In this document: positions 16,365 through 23,372 of the stretch, piece after piece
How positions within the stretch are numbered: the first letter of the stretch is position 1
Layout of the letters: each line of letters opens with the position of its first letter
Source: an uncultured Collinsella sp.
GTDB taxonomy: Bacteria > Actinomycetota > Coriobacteriia > Coriobacteriales > Coriobacteriaceae
DNA: 54,704 bases
Assembly (NCBI GenBank): GCA_934650975.1
Contig: CAKUFW010000004.1
Coordinates: forward strand, 1-54,704
Direction: 5' to 3'
Notes under the pieces: model-generated
Told to the model about the DNA's origin: nothing
The model's database searches: none
What the model saw: the letters and a program-made list of their open reading frames with translations, nothing else
Made by a program: the position numbers and the translations under genes

Positions 16365-18308
16365 CTAGAACGTTCCGCCGCCGCCGCCGCCGGCGCCACC
16401 ACCGCCGCCGCCAGAGAAGCCGCCGCCTCCGCCGCCACCGGAGCTGTCAGAGCTCGATGCCAGCTCGCGGATACTCTCGTGATACACGCTATCGAACGAA
16501 TCGAGCGGGGACTGGTTGCCGTAGTGATGGTAGTACCACCAGTAGCAGGGGTAATTGTCGTAGAAGCCATCAGCCTCGCGCACCTCAGGCGGCACGGCCT
16601 CGGCAAGCTGGCGCAGCACTTCCTTCGAAACGCCCAGCGCCGCACCCATCACCAAAAGCTTATTCCACAGGACCAGATCGCCGGGGACGGCTTCCTTGAG
16701 GCGCGTGAAGTCCTCGAGCCAATGCTTAAGCGCCTTGCAACGGGCCGCCACCTCGGCGCCCTCCGGCGTAAAGCGGCGGAACGTAAGGCCCACGCCAATG
16801 CCCACCAGCACGATGGGCACCGAGATCACCGCGGCGATAATGTTCGCCTGCGCACCATCGGTAAAGAAGATGGACCCCACGGGGATAAAGGCGACCAAGA
16901 TGCCAAGGACCAGGCAAAACACCATTGCGACAATACCGTCCGAGGCAACGTACTCGCTATCGGCCAGCTTGCCTTTAACGCTGTTCTGATAGTCCTCGAG
17001 CTTGTCGCCCACGGGCGTAGCGTGCTGCTTGACGTAATGCTGCAGCTCGTCGAATGTGCGCGAACGATCGCCGTTCTCGTCGGGCTTGACACCGGCAAAG
17101 AACACCTTGAGTACCATGCGGTCAATGCCCTTGGCCGATTTCCAGCCCTCATCACTCACCGTCACGCGGTACGTCTGCTCCTCTTTCTCGCGCCCCAACA
17201 GACTCTTCTTGGCCTTGGTCACGGTCGCCTGTTCCAGCTTGATCACACGGTCGTCAGTGAGCTTCATGAGCGTGGCAATATATGCCTGATCGGGAACCTC
17301 GTTCCAGCTCATGAGGGCCGAAAGCACGGCGGGATGGTCGGCCGAAGGCACATCGCGGAAATACTCGTCCTGGAAAAGCGGCTTGGGTTTACGCTTGCGC
17401 AGCTTGAGCACGATGATTGTGCCGGTAAAGGCCACCGCCGCGACAACACTCACCACGGCCAGCACGTTGGCGATCATACGCGCATGGGCACGGCGGGCGT
17501 TGGCCTCCTCGGCCCAGGCTTTCTCCTCGCTTAGGATCGTCGGCAGGCGCTCCTCGCTCGAGGCGCTAAGCCACGGCACCCAGTCGCTGGGAAAGACCAC
17601 GCGCGCCTCGGCGAACTCGCCCTCATGCACGCAGGGAATGGTATAGGTGACCATGGGCTCGTCCGCATCGAGCGACACGTCGCCCGTGAGCGGGCCGTGA
17701 CCCCACGCACGGAAGTTGTCGCCCTTGGAGGCCGCCGTCCCAGCGGCGGCGTTTGCAAAGTAAACCTCCAGCTCCACATCGTCGGAATCGGCGGACCAGC
17801 CGTCGCCCACGAACTTCCAGTAGAGCTCGGCGGTATCGGACCAGTTCATGACCGCACCGGTCATGGTGTAGCTCACGTAAAAGATCGCGCTGTCGCCGCT
17901 CTCGTGAGGGCTGAACACCTTGATCCTCACGCCGCCGTCGGACTGTTCCACGGTGTAGACGCCACGATCGCCCTTGTTTGCGCTGTCGACCTTGTTAAAC
18001 GCGGTGTCGTCTTCCTCGACGCTCAGCACATTGACGCCCACCGAGCCGCCTTGCTGGTTAGAGCCTGTATTGATATCCCAATACACGCCGTTAATGTCAT
18101 CGTCGAAATCGAACTGGCGTCCCTCGACAACGGTCAGCGAGCCATCGGCCTCGACCGTGGCGCCGATGTAGGTTTGGCTCATGGAGTAGCCGTCGGCGTG
18201 CGCGGCGGCAGGCAGCAGCAGCAACGCGAGCGCGACGAGCGCGCAGACGGAAGCGAATCGCGCGAACAGGCGACGCTGCCGACAGGTCTTGGCAACGGGG
18301 GCGTTCAT
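16365..18308 (-). CDS. DUF2207-family membrane protein with glycine-rich tail
   Basis: Exported membrane protein of unknown role. Residues 1-40 are a signal peptide (RFASVCALVALALLLLPAAAHA). A beta-rich DUF2207-type extracellular domain follows (SLTVVEGRQFDFDDDINGVYW, VSYTMTGAVMNWSDTAELYW). Membrane helices lie at about 285-310 and in a pair at about 460-520, separated by a cytoplasmic region with TYRVTVSDEGWKSAKGIDRM. The C-terminus is a Gly/Ser run (SSGGGGGGGFSGGGGGGAG). At 647 residues it matches the family. ATG at 18308 has AAAGGATG upstream. It is monocistronic. Confidence 0.85.
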   Translation of the reverse strand: MNAPVAKTCRQRRLFARFASVCALVALALLLLPAAAHADGYSMSQTYIGATVEADGSLTVVEGRQFDFDDDINGVYWDINTGSNQQGGSVGVNVLSVEEDDTAFNKVDSANKGDRGVYTVEQSDGGVRIKVFSPHESGDSAIFYVSYTMTGAVMNWSDTAELYWKFVGDGWSADSDDVELEVYFANAAAGTAASKGDNFRAWGHGPLTGDVSLDADEPMVTYTIPCVHEGEFAEARVVFPSDWVPWLSASSEERLPTILSEEKAWAEEANARRAHARMIANVLAVVSVVAAVAFTGTIIVLKLRKRKPKPLFQDEYFRDVPSADHPAVLSALMSWNEVPDQAYIATLMKLTDDRVIKLEQATVTKAKKSLLGREKEEQTYRVTVSDEGWKSAKGIDRMVLKVFFAGVKPDENGDRSRTFDELQHYVKQHATPVGDKLEDYQNSVKGKLADSEYVASDGIVAMVFCLVLGILVAFIPVGSIFFTDGAQANIIAAVISVPIVLVGIGVGLTFRRFTPEGAEVAARCKALKHWLEDFTRLKEAVPGDLVLWNKLLVMGAALGVSKEVLRQLAEAVPPEVREADGFYDNYPCYWWYYHHYGNQSPLDSFDSVYHESIRELASSSDSSGGGGGGGFSGGGGGGAGGGGGGTF

Positions 18309-18420
18309 AGGCACATCCTTTGTCTGTGATACCAACATCGTCATTGTCCCACGTTTATGGGCGCACATGACGAATATCTAGGCCAGCGGAGCATCAAACG
18401 GGACAAAAGTCCCACCTAAG

Positions 18421-18476
18421 CCCGGCACTTAGGGACGTTCCTTATCTGCCGGCAGTTTGGGACAGTCCTTGGCCAA
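18421..18476. repeat. REP-like sequence within and beside a small open frame
   Basis: The stretch includes AGGGACGTTCC and GGGACAGTCC, words shared with the palindromes at 15888-15954, and CTGCCGGCAG, a 10-bp palindrome. It overlaps the 3' end of the small open frame at 18429-18629, which weakens the case for that gene. Confidence 0.4.
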
Positions 18477-18629
18477 GCACCCGTCTGGCAATAGATACCA
18501 CTTCACACCTCCATCACAGGTGTAGCGGCTTTGTGTGGGCGTGACGCGCACTGATTGAGCCGCCGGACGAGGGGCATAAAGCAGTTGAGCGAAAACGGTT
18601 TGCCCCTTTCCCGTTCGCTCGAGGATCAT
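18429..18629 (-). CDS. Possible small protein, 66 residues
   Basis: Unrecognised. The ATG at 18629 has AAAGGGGG two bases upstream, and the product ends VKWYLLPDGCLAKDCPKLPA, with a CxxxxC pair and a compact hydrophobic core that look more protein-like than a random frame. Against it, the last 15 codons lie in REP-like sequence. The rest of the spacer 18309-18815 holds no other gene. Confidence 0.3.
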   Translation of the reverse strand: MILERTGKGQTVFAQLLYAPRPAAQSVRVTPTQSRYTCDGGVKWYLLPDGCLAKDCPKLPADKERP

Positions 18630-18646
18630 GTCCCCCTTTTCCGCGG

Positions 18647-18680
18647 AAACCCCGGCAGTTGCGAAGAGCTGCCGGGGTTT
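18647..18680. terminator. Hairpin, terminator-like
   Basis: AAACCCCGGCAG at 18647-18658 pairs perfectly with CTGCCGGGGTTT at 18669-18680 around a 10-nt loop. The flanking AAA/TTT would give short U tails in either direction. Confidence 0.55.
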
Positions 18681-18802
18681 CTGTCGTTTGGGAGGTTGAG
18701 CTGGCGGGCAGGGATTAAGGTGCTGGGTCCGCAGTCCGCCGCGCACAATGCGCGTCCTCGGCAACTTGCGAGCCACGGCGGCGCCTCCCCTACCTCCCGC
18801 GC

Positions 18803-18808
18803 TATACT
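18803..18808 (+). promoter_or_regulatory. -10 element placing gluQ transcription start at the start codon
   Basis: TATACT at 18803-18808 lies 7 bp before the ATG at 18816, where transcription normally begins. No Shine-Dalgarno sequence precedes that ATG. Together these suggest a leaderless mRNA. The -35 region is not recognisable. Confidence 0.5.
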
Positions 18809-18815
18809 CGTCCGC

Positions 18816-19850
18816 ATGGATATCAACGCATGCAACATAGCAACGCCCGCCGCGAGTACACCGACGGCACCCAACGCGTCCGCTGCCACGGCGGGCGCAC
18901 CCGCCACGCCCACGCCCGTCGTGGGCCGCTTCGCCCCGTCGCCCTCGGGCCGTATGCACCTGGGCAACGTGTTCAGCTGCCTGTGCGCATGGCTTTCGGC
19001 CCGCAGCCAGGGCGGCAGCGTTGTGCTGCGCATCGAGGACCTAGACGATCGCTGCAAACGACCCGAACTCGCCGCCCAACTGATCGACGACCTCGCTTGG
19101 CTGGGGCTCGAGTGGGACGAGGGCCCCTACTATCAGCACGATCGCCTGAACTTGTACGAGGCCGCGCTGCATCAGCTGCAAGACGCCGGCCTCACCTACC
19201 CCTGCTTTTGCACGCGCGCCGAGCTCCACGCCGCGAGCGCGCCGCACGCCAGCGATGGCACGCCCATCTACCGCGGCGCCTGCCGGGGACTTTCTGCCGA
19301 AGAAATTGTGCGCCGCAGCACTCTGCGCGCCCCGGCCACACGCCTGCGCGTGCCCGCCGTCGATGACCTCGTGGACGACGTGGTCGAGTTTGTGGACCGC
19401 ACGTACGGGGCCCAATGTGAGGCGCTCGCCACCGAGTGCGGCGACTTTTTGGTGCGCCGCAGCGACGGCGTGTTTGCCTACCAGTTAGCCGTGGTGGTTG
19501 ACGACGCCGCCATGGGTGTTACCGAAGTTGTGCGCGGATGCGACCTGCTGGGATCCACGCCGCGTCAAATCTATCTGCAGCACCTGCTGGGGCTGCCCAC
19601 GCCGCGCTACGCGCACATTCCGCTTCTCATGTCACCGGACGGTCGCCGCCTATCCAAGCGCGACCGCGATCTGGACCTTGGCGAACTACGCGCCCGCTTT
19701 GGCACGCCCGAGGCACTGCTGGGCTGGCTCGCCGGACAAACGGGCATCGCGCCGGGCACCACACCCCGCTCTGCCGAGCAGCTGGTCGAGCACTTTAGCT
19801 GGGACGTCATCCGCAAGCACCGGGAAAACATCACCGTAACGGCCGACTAG
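18816..19850 (+). CDS. gluQ: Glutamyl-Q tRNA(Asp) synthetase
   Basis: Attaches glutamate to queuosine at position 34 of tRNA(Asp), without the anticodon domain of true GluRS. The HIGH-like motif is GRFAPSPSGRMHLGNVF and the KMSKS-like motif is RRLSKRDRDLDL. The zinc ligands CFC and YRGAC of the YadB group are present. Length is 344, including about 35 Ala/Thr-rich N-terminal residues before the catalytic fold. The ATG at 18816 lacks a Shine-Dalgarno site but sits 7 bp after a TATACT box. A true glutamyl-tRNA synthetase would be about 150 residues longer, so the shorter enzyme is favoured. Confidence 0.9.
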   Translation: MDINACNIATPAASTPTAPNASAATAGAPATPTPVVGRFAPSPSGRMHLGNVFSCLCAWLSARSQGGSVVLRIEDLDDRCKRPELAAQLIDDLAWLGLEWDEGPYYQHDRLNLYEAALHQLQDAGLTYPCFCTRAELHAASAPHASDGTPIYRGACRGLSAEEIVRRSTLRAPATRLRVPAVDDLVDDVVEFVDRTYGAQCEALATECGDFLVRRSDGVFAYQLAVVVDDAAMGVTEVVRGCDLLGSTPRQIYLQHLLGLPTPRYAHIPLLMSPDGRRLSKRDRDLDLGELRARFGTPEALLGWLAGQTGIAPGTTPRSAEQLVEHFSWDVIRKHRENITVTAD

Positions 19851-19865
19851 CCAGCCACCCCGCCT

Positions 19866-20591
19866 CTACGCAACGTCCCAGGGCATGAGCTCGTTGCCCA
19901 GGCGGACGATGCGGTCGTAGAGTACGGTGTGGCGCTCTGCCGGGTTGGCATCGCGATGAAAATGCCCGTAGTACCAGCGCTTGTAGTCCAAGCGGTCCTC
20001 CAGCTCGTCGAAAAACGCCGTGAGCCGATCGACATCGGGACGGTTCCATCCGGGTGCCGGATAGAGCGTAGGCGAGAGCATGCGCGTGGAGCAGGTGTGG
20101 GTGATCACGTAGTCGACCTTCCAGCCCACGCTGTCGAGCTTTGCCCGCGCCTCTTCAAAGTTGCGCTCGCCCGGCAGCTCCTGCGGCCACCAGCTGGAAT
20201 AAGGAATGCGATACTCCTTGTCCACGCTCGTGGCGCCGCCCATGGTAAAGATTGTCGAGCCGTCGAGCCCAAAGACCTCGCCGCGCGTCAGACGCCGGAT
20301 GGGCGAGGTGTCCGATAGGCGTTGCGTCAGGCCGCCGTGCCACAGCTCCATGGGACGTTCTGTCCAGTGGTCATAGCGCTCGTGGTTGCCGTCGACAAAG
20401 AGTACGGTGTAAGGGCGCGACTCCAGCCATGCGATATCGGCGCATTCCTCGGCGGAAAAATCCCAGGGAAAGCCAAAGTCACCGGCAATGATGAGATAGT
20501 CGTCGCTGATAAGACTATCCCCAAGTTCCCAGTCGCGGAGCTTTTGCATGTCAAGCCCACCGTGAATGTCGCCCGTAACGTAAACCGTCAT
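19866..20591 (-). CDS. Calcineurin-like metallophosphoesterase, third of three
   Basis: Cytoplasmic metal-dependent phosphoesterase of unknown substrate. Metal ligands appear as TGDIHG, IIAGDFGFPWD, VDGNHERYDH, YVITH and GHFHRD. Its sequence parallels the gene at 21236-21991 (SWWPQELPGE versus TWWPEEMPSE, DSVGWKVDYV versus DRVGWKVDYV), so the two are paralogues. At 241 residues it is single-domain. Its ATG overlaps the stop of the preceding gene by 4 bp, implying translational coupling in a three-gene operon. Confidence 0.88.
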   Translation of the reverse strand: MTVYVTGDIHGGLDMQKLRDWELGDSLISDDYLIIAGDFGFPWDFSAEECADIAWLESRPYTVLFVDGNHERYDHWTERPMELWHGGLTQRLSDTSPIRRLTRGEVFGLDGSTIFTMGGATSVDKEYRIPYSSWWPQELPGERNFEEARAKLDSVGWKVDYVITHTCSTRMLSPTLYPAPGWNRPDVDRLTAFFDELEDRLDYKRWYYGHFHRDANPAERHTVLYDRIVRLGNELMPWDVA

Positions 20592-21226
20592 CGGATCGCC
20601 TCTTCCCTCTTATATGCCTCGAGCTCGCGCTCAATCTGCTCGTCGCCGGTCTCGTTGACCCACCAGGGCCATTTCACCCGGCCGCACGGCTCGTCGACTT
20701 CGGCGAACCATTCCTTCAGCTCGTCCAAGCTCACCGGCGCATAGTCATTGGCGTCAACGCCCACGTCATAGCGCAGCAGCCCCTGCTTGCGGTTGAACTC
20801 GTTGTACGCGCCGCCGCTGCTGTGGATGTGCCCATGGAGGTGCCACGATCCATGGTTCATGCCCTGCCAGTCCGCCATCGGGTAGTGGCTGAGCACGATC
20901 TTCTGTCCGTCGATCTTGAGCACGCAGATCGGCGGCTCCACGGTGAACGCGCCGGCCACCGCCGGCTGGGTCCAGTCCTTGTCGTGGTTTCCCGGGACGA
21001 GGTGGATGCGCCTGCAGGCGATCTGCTTGCGCAGTCTGTACGCATCCTGGGCGGTCATCTTAAAGCTGAAGTCGCCCAGGATGTAGAACTCATCGTCCGC
21101 AGCGACCTTGCCGTTGATGCTATCGACGATGGCGTCGTTCATCTGCCAAATCGTATCCCACGGGCGGTCGGTGAACTTCAGCACGTTCTCATGCCCAAAG
21201 TGAGTATCGCTGGTGAACCAGATCAT
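20588..21226 (-). CDS. Metallophosphoesterase, second of three
   Basis: Begins MIWFTSDTHFGHENVLKFTD, the signature of the YfcE/ligase-associated small phosphoesterases often found beside phage or housekeeping genes. Ligand motifs are SDTHFGH, LGDFSF, PGNHDKD, LSHYP and HGHIHS. At 212 residues it is full length. It lies 9 bp after the first phosphoesterase gene and overlaps the third. It is only distantly related to its two neighbours, so the operon combines two subfamilies. Substrate unknown; a cyclic nucleotide or nucleic acid 2',3'-phosphate is possible. Confidence 0.88.
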   Translation of the reverse strand: MIWFTSDTHFGHENVLKFTDRPWDTIWQMNDAIVDSINGKVAADDEFYILGDFSFKMTAQDAYRLRKQIACRRIHLVPGNHDKDWTQPAVAGAFTVEPPICVLKIDGQKIVLSHYPMADWQGMNHGSWHLHGHIHSSGGAYNEFNRKQGLLRYDVGVDANDYAPVSLDELKEWFAEVDEPCGRVKWPWWVNETGDEQIERELEAYKREEAIR

Positions 21227-21235
21227 GGGGACCTC

Positions 21236-21991
21236 CTAACGTTCTTGCTTAGAATAGCTGCTCGTCGTCTCGCCCCACTCGTCGGTGCGCCGCGCTTCAA
21301 TCGAAACGATATCTTGGTAGACAAGACGATGCTTGTCGTCGCGCCATTCGTCGTCATGGTAATGCCCGAAGAACCAGGTGCGGTAGTCGAGCCGCCTATC
21401 TAGCTCGCCCAGAAAGTTCTGCAGCGAGTCGTCGTAGAACTCGCGATTGCACTCCATGCACAGCTCGTCTGCCAGATCGACCGGCGCCTCGTGAGTCACC
21501 ACGTAGTCGACCTTCCAGCCCACGCGGTCGAGCGAGAAGCGGCAATGTTCCATCTCGCTCTCGCTCGGCATTTCCTCGGGCCACCAGGTCTTTCCCTCCT
21601 GGCGCCACTGTTTGTCGTGGCTTGCAGCGCCGCCCATCGCGAGCACTGTACTCCCCGCGATGTCGAACACCTCGCCACGCATCAGGTGCAGCACGTGCGG
21701 TCGCGCCACATGAACGAGGCCTCCGTTCCACTCCCGTACCGGCAGCTCCGCCAACAGATGGTGATTCTCGTGGTTGCCATCGACAAAACACGTGGTCCAG
21801 GACTTAGACTCAAACCAGTCGAGCCAGTATTTGTCGGTGTTCGAGCCGCCCCATATAAAGCCGAAGTCGCCGGCAACGATCACCACGTCATCACGCGTCA
21901 ACGAACGGCCCAGCGGCCAGCTGCGCGATGAGAAGCGGCTCGCCCCGTATTCGGCAATACCGTGAACGTCTCCGGTAACAAAAATGGACAT
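21236..21991 (-). CDS. Metallophosphoesterase, first of three
   Basis: Opens with TGDVHGIAEY; further ligand motifs are IVAGDFGFIWGG, VDGNHENHHLL, YVVTHEAP and FFGHYHDD. It is paralogous to the last gene of the operon, with which it shares the order of all motifs and the GWKVDYV segment. At 251 residues it is complete. The ATG at 21991 has GGAGG-type sequence upstream, in the 5' end of the operon. The C-terminal 20 residues are polar and divergent. Confidence 0.88.
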   Translation of the reverse strand: MSIFVTGDVHGIAEYGASRFSSRSWPLGRSLTRDDVVIVAGDFGFIWGGSNTDKYWLDWFESKSWTTCFVDGNHENHHLLAELPVREWNGGLVHVARPHVLHLMRGEVFDIAGSTVLAMGGAASHDKQWRQEGKTWWPEEMPSESEMEHCRFSLDRVGWKVDYVVTHEAPVDLADELCMECNREFYDDSLQNFLGELDRRLDYRTWFFGHYHDDEWRDDKHRLVYQDIVSIEARRTDEWGETTSSYSKQER

Positions 21992-22076
21992 CGCATATCA
22001 CCTCCGCGCCGTTCAACCCCGGACAAATCAATAGCAGAAATCGTGGGCCGAACCCGGCAGTCGCATCCCTTAGGGC

Positions 22077-22316
22077 TTACCCCTCGTTTTTCCATCCAAA
22101 CGGGTCAAGCACCCAAAAGATCAGATCGAGCACGCCACCGGTCACCATGGCGGCGGCGAGGGCGAAGCAAACATGCAGATAGCTCGCGCTTCGAAGCGCG
22201 TCGAGCGGCCCAAAAGCGGCGATCAGTCCAACCGCCGCGCCGGCAATGCACAGCGCGAGGCACGGCCCCGCGTCCTTTACGCCCTTCTTTACGAGATGCT
22301 TTGCGTTGTCACTCAT
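22077..22316 (-). CDS. Small two-helix membrane protein, 79 residues
   Basis: Two hydrophobic segments (LALCIAGAAVGLIAAFGPL and ALAAAMVTGGVLDLIFWVL) suggest a small integral membrane protein; no family recognised. The ATG at 22316 follows AAGGAG by 10 bp. Another ATG at 22355 would add 13 residues with GAGG four bases away. Its stop lies about 85 bp upstream of the phosphoesterase operon on the same strand, so it may be part of that transcript. Confidence 0.6.
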   Translation of the reverse strand: MSDNAKHLVKKGVKDAGPCLALCIAGAAVGLIAAFGPLDALRSASYLHVCFALAAAMVTGGVLDLIFWVLDPFGWKNEG

Positions 22317-22413
22317 CGATATCGAACTCCTTAGAGGGTCGTTGCTTACGTTCATACCGCCTCGGCAGAGCAGGACGGCAGGATAAGTCTCCCACGCCGT
22401 GCGGACACGTTTT

Positions 22414-22457
22414 AGTTACCCTACAATTAGCTGTGTTTGCTAAAATGTAGGGTAACT
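22414..22457. promoter_or_regulatory. Inverted repeat upstream of the 103-residue gene, operator-like
   Basis: AGTTACCCTACA at 22414-22425 pairs perfectly with TGTAGGGTAACT at 22446-22457. Inside, TTAGC and GCTAA extend the symmetry. It ends 18 bp before the GTG start and could be an operator for self-regulation or an RNA hairpin in the leader. Confidence 0.5.
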
Positions 22458-22475
22458 ATTCGGAAGGGAGGCATT

Positions 22476-22787
22476 GTGTCCGTCTTAGAAGATGTCCTAG
22501 AAGAGGAGTACGCACGCTCGAGTCGCCTCTTGGACCTTATGGAACAGGAAATCGGCCTCCTTCCAAAGGGCAGCATCCGCATGCGAAACATAAAGGGCCA
22601 CGAATACTGCTATCTCAACTATCGCGTCGGCAACAATGTCAAAAGCGACTATGTCCCTGCTGCAGACGTTGATGAACTGCGAGCAAAAATCGAACGCCGG
22701 AAAGCTCTCGCGGCCGCTATTAGAGAGCAAAAGCGATCTCAGAAGCAGATCATACGAGCGTTGGGAAGGGTGCCGAATGTTGACTGA
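22476..22787 (+). CDS. Hypothetical small basic/acidic helical protein, 103 residues
   Basis: Unrecognised. It begins (GTG) SVLEDVLEEEYARSSRLLDL and ends in a charged helix (KIERRKALAAAIREQKRSQK). GTG at 22476 is chosen because GGGAGG lies 5 bp upstream; an ATG at 22437 would overlap the inverted repeat. The next open frame overlaps its stop by 11 bp, typical of two-gene toxin-antitoxin or regulatory operons, but no toxin or antitoxin fold is recognisable. Confidence 0.6.
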   Translation: MSVLEDVLEEEYARSSRLLDLMEQEIGLLPKGSIRMRNIKGHEYCYLNYRVGNNVKSDYVPAADVDELRAKIERRKALAAAIREQKRSQKQIIRALGRVPNVD

Positions 22788-22918
22788 GCAGCAACAGGCC
22801 TTTTTAAAAGGAAAAGCTGAATAAGGTATTTGGCTCACTTTCTAAAAAGGAAAAAGCGAGAGTCCGTACGTTTGCAGAAACTCATGGCGTTGCGGCGCGT
22901 ATCTTGGGAAGCATCTAA
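22777..22918 (+). pseudogene. Frameshifted 46-codon partner gene
   Basis: ATG at 22777 opens a frame (MLTEQQQAFLKGK) that stops at 22824. Removing one A from the run at 22806-22809 gives a continuous 46-codon frame ending KEKARVRTFAETHGVAARIL and a stop at 22916-22918. The joined product keeps similar composition on both sides, which favours a real frameshift over chance. Programmed slippage is possible but unsupported. Confidence 0.45.
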
Positions 22919-23271
22919 GCCGTTGGTGGCCAGCATACTGGGCAGGGGGTCTTGCCTCGTTTGAGTGCCGTTGTCAGCGGCACGCTTGTTCTAATGGCGT
23001 TTTGAGGAAGGCTTTTGCAGCCCGAAGCGCGGTGATAGATCTTGCCGTTCTTGGTGACGATTACCTTGATTTTTGAGGCATCCGCGCTGCGGGGCTTGCT
23101 CGACACGGCTGCCTTTTGGCGAACTGGCACCGGCTGTCGATACCTCCCTCTCAAAAAACCCGAATCTCGGAATCGGTTGATGTAGCCGTCGAAGCATCCG
23201 TCGAACAGCAGACCCGTTGCCAGGCCCGCCATGAATCCGCAGGCAATCGCAGCTTCTCCTCTAATCTGCAT
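22915..23271 (-). CDS. Small membrane-anchored protein with Ada-like zinc motif
   Basis: A short N-terminal hydrophobic stretch (IACGFMAGLATGLLFDG) may be a membrane anchor. A basic linker leads to a C-terminal module VIVTKNGKIYHRASGCKSL and TPCPVCWP, like the small Cys/His domain found at the end of secreted nucleases and competence proteins (YHxxxC...CxxC). ATG at 23271 has AAGGAGGAG upstream. At 118 residues it lacks the nuclease part. Possible roles are extracellular metal or nucleic acid binding; this is inference. Confidence 0.6.
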   Translation of the reverse strand: MQIRGEAAIACGFMAGLATGLLFDGCFDGYINRFRDSGFLRGRYRQPVPVRQKAAVSSKPRSADASKIKVIVTKNGKIYHRASGCKSLPQNAIRTSVPLTTALKRGKTPCPVCWPPTA

Positions 23272-23308
23272 GCGCTCCTCCTTAATCACCTTTCGAAGTC
23301 ATAAAACA

Positions 23309-23348
23309 CGGCGCGCGCCGCGGTCCCTTACCCCTGCGGCGCGCGCCG
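23309..23348 (-). terminator. Terminator of the surface-protein gene
   Basis: CGGCGCGCGCCGC at 23309-23321 pairs perfectly with 23336-23348. On the minus strand the stem is followed by TGTTTTAT. It lies 24 bp after the surface-protein stop codon. Confidence 0.75.
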
Positions 23349-23372
23349 AAAATGATCCGTTTTCCTCCGTCC

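Noticed and set aside
18630..18959. N-terminal extension of the small minus-strand frame at 18429
   Set aside because: It crosses a terminator hairpin and the start of gluQ; no start signals there.
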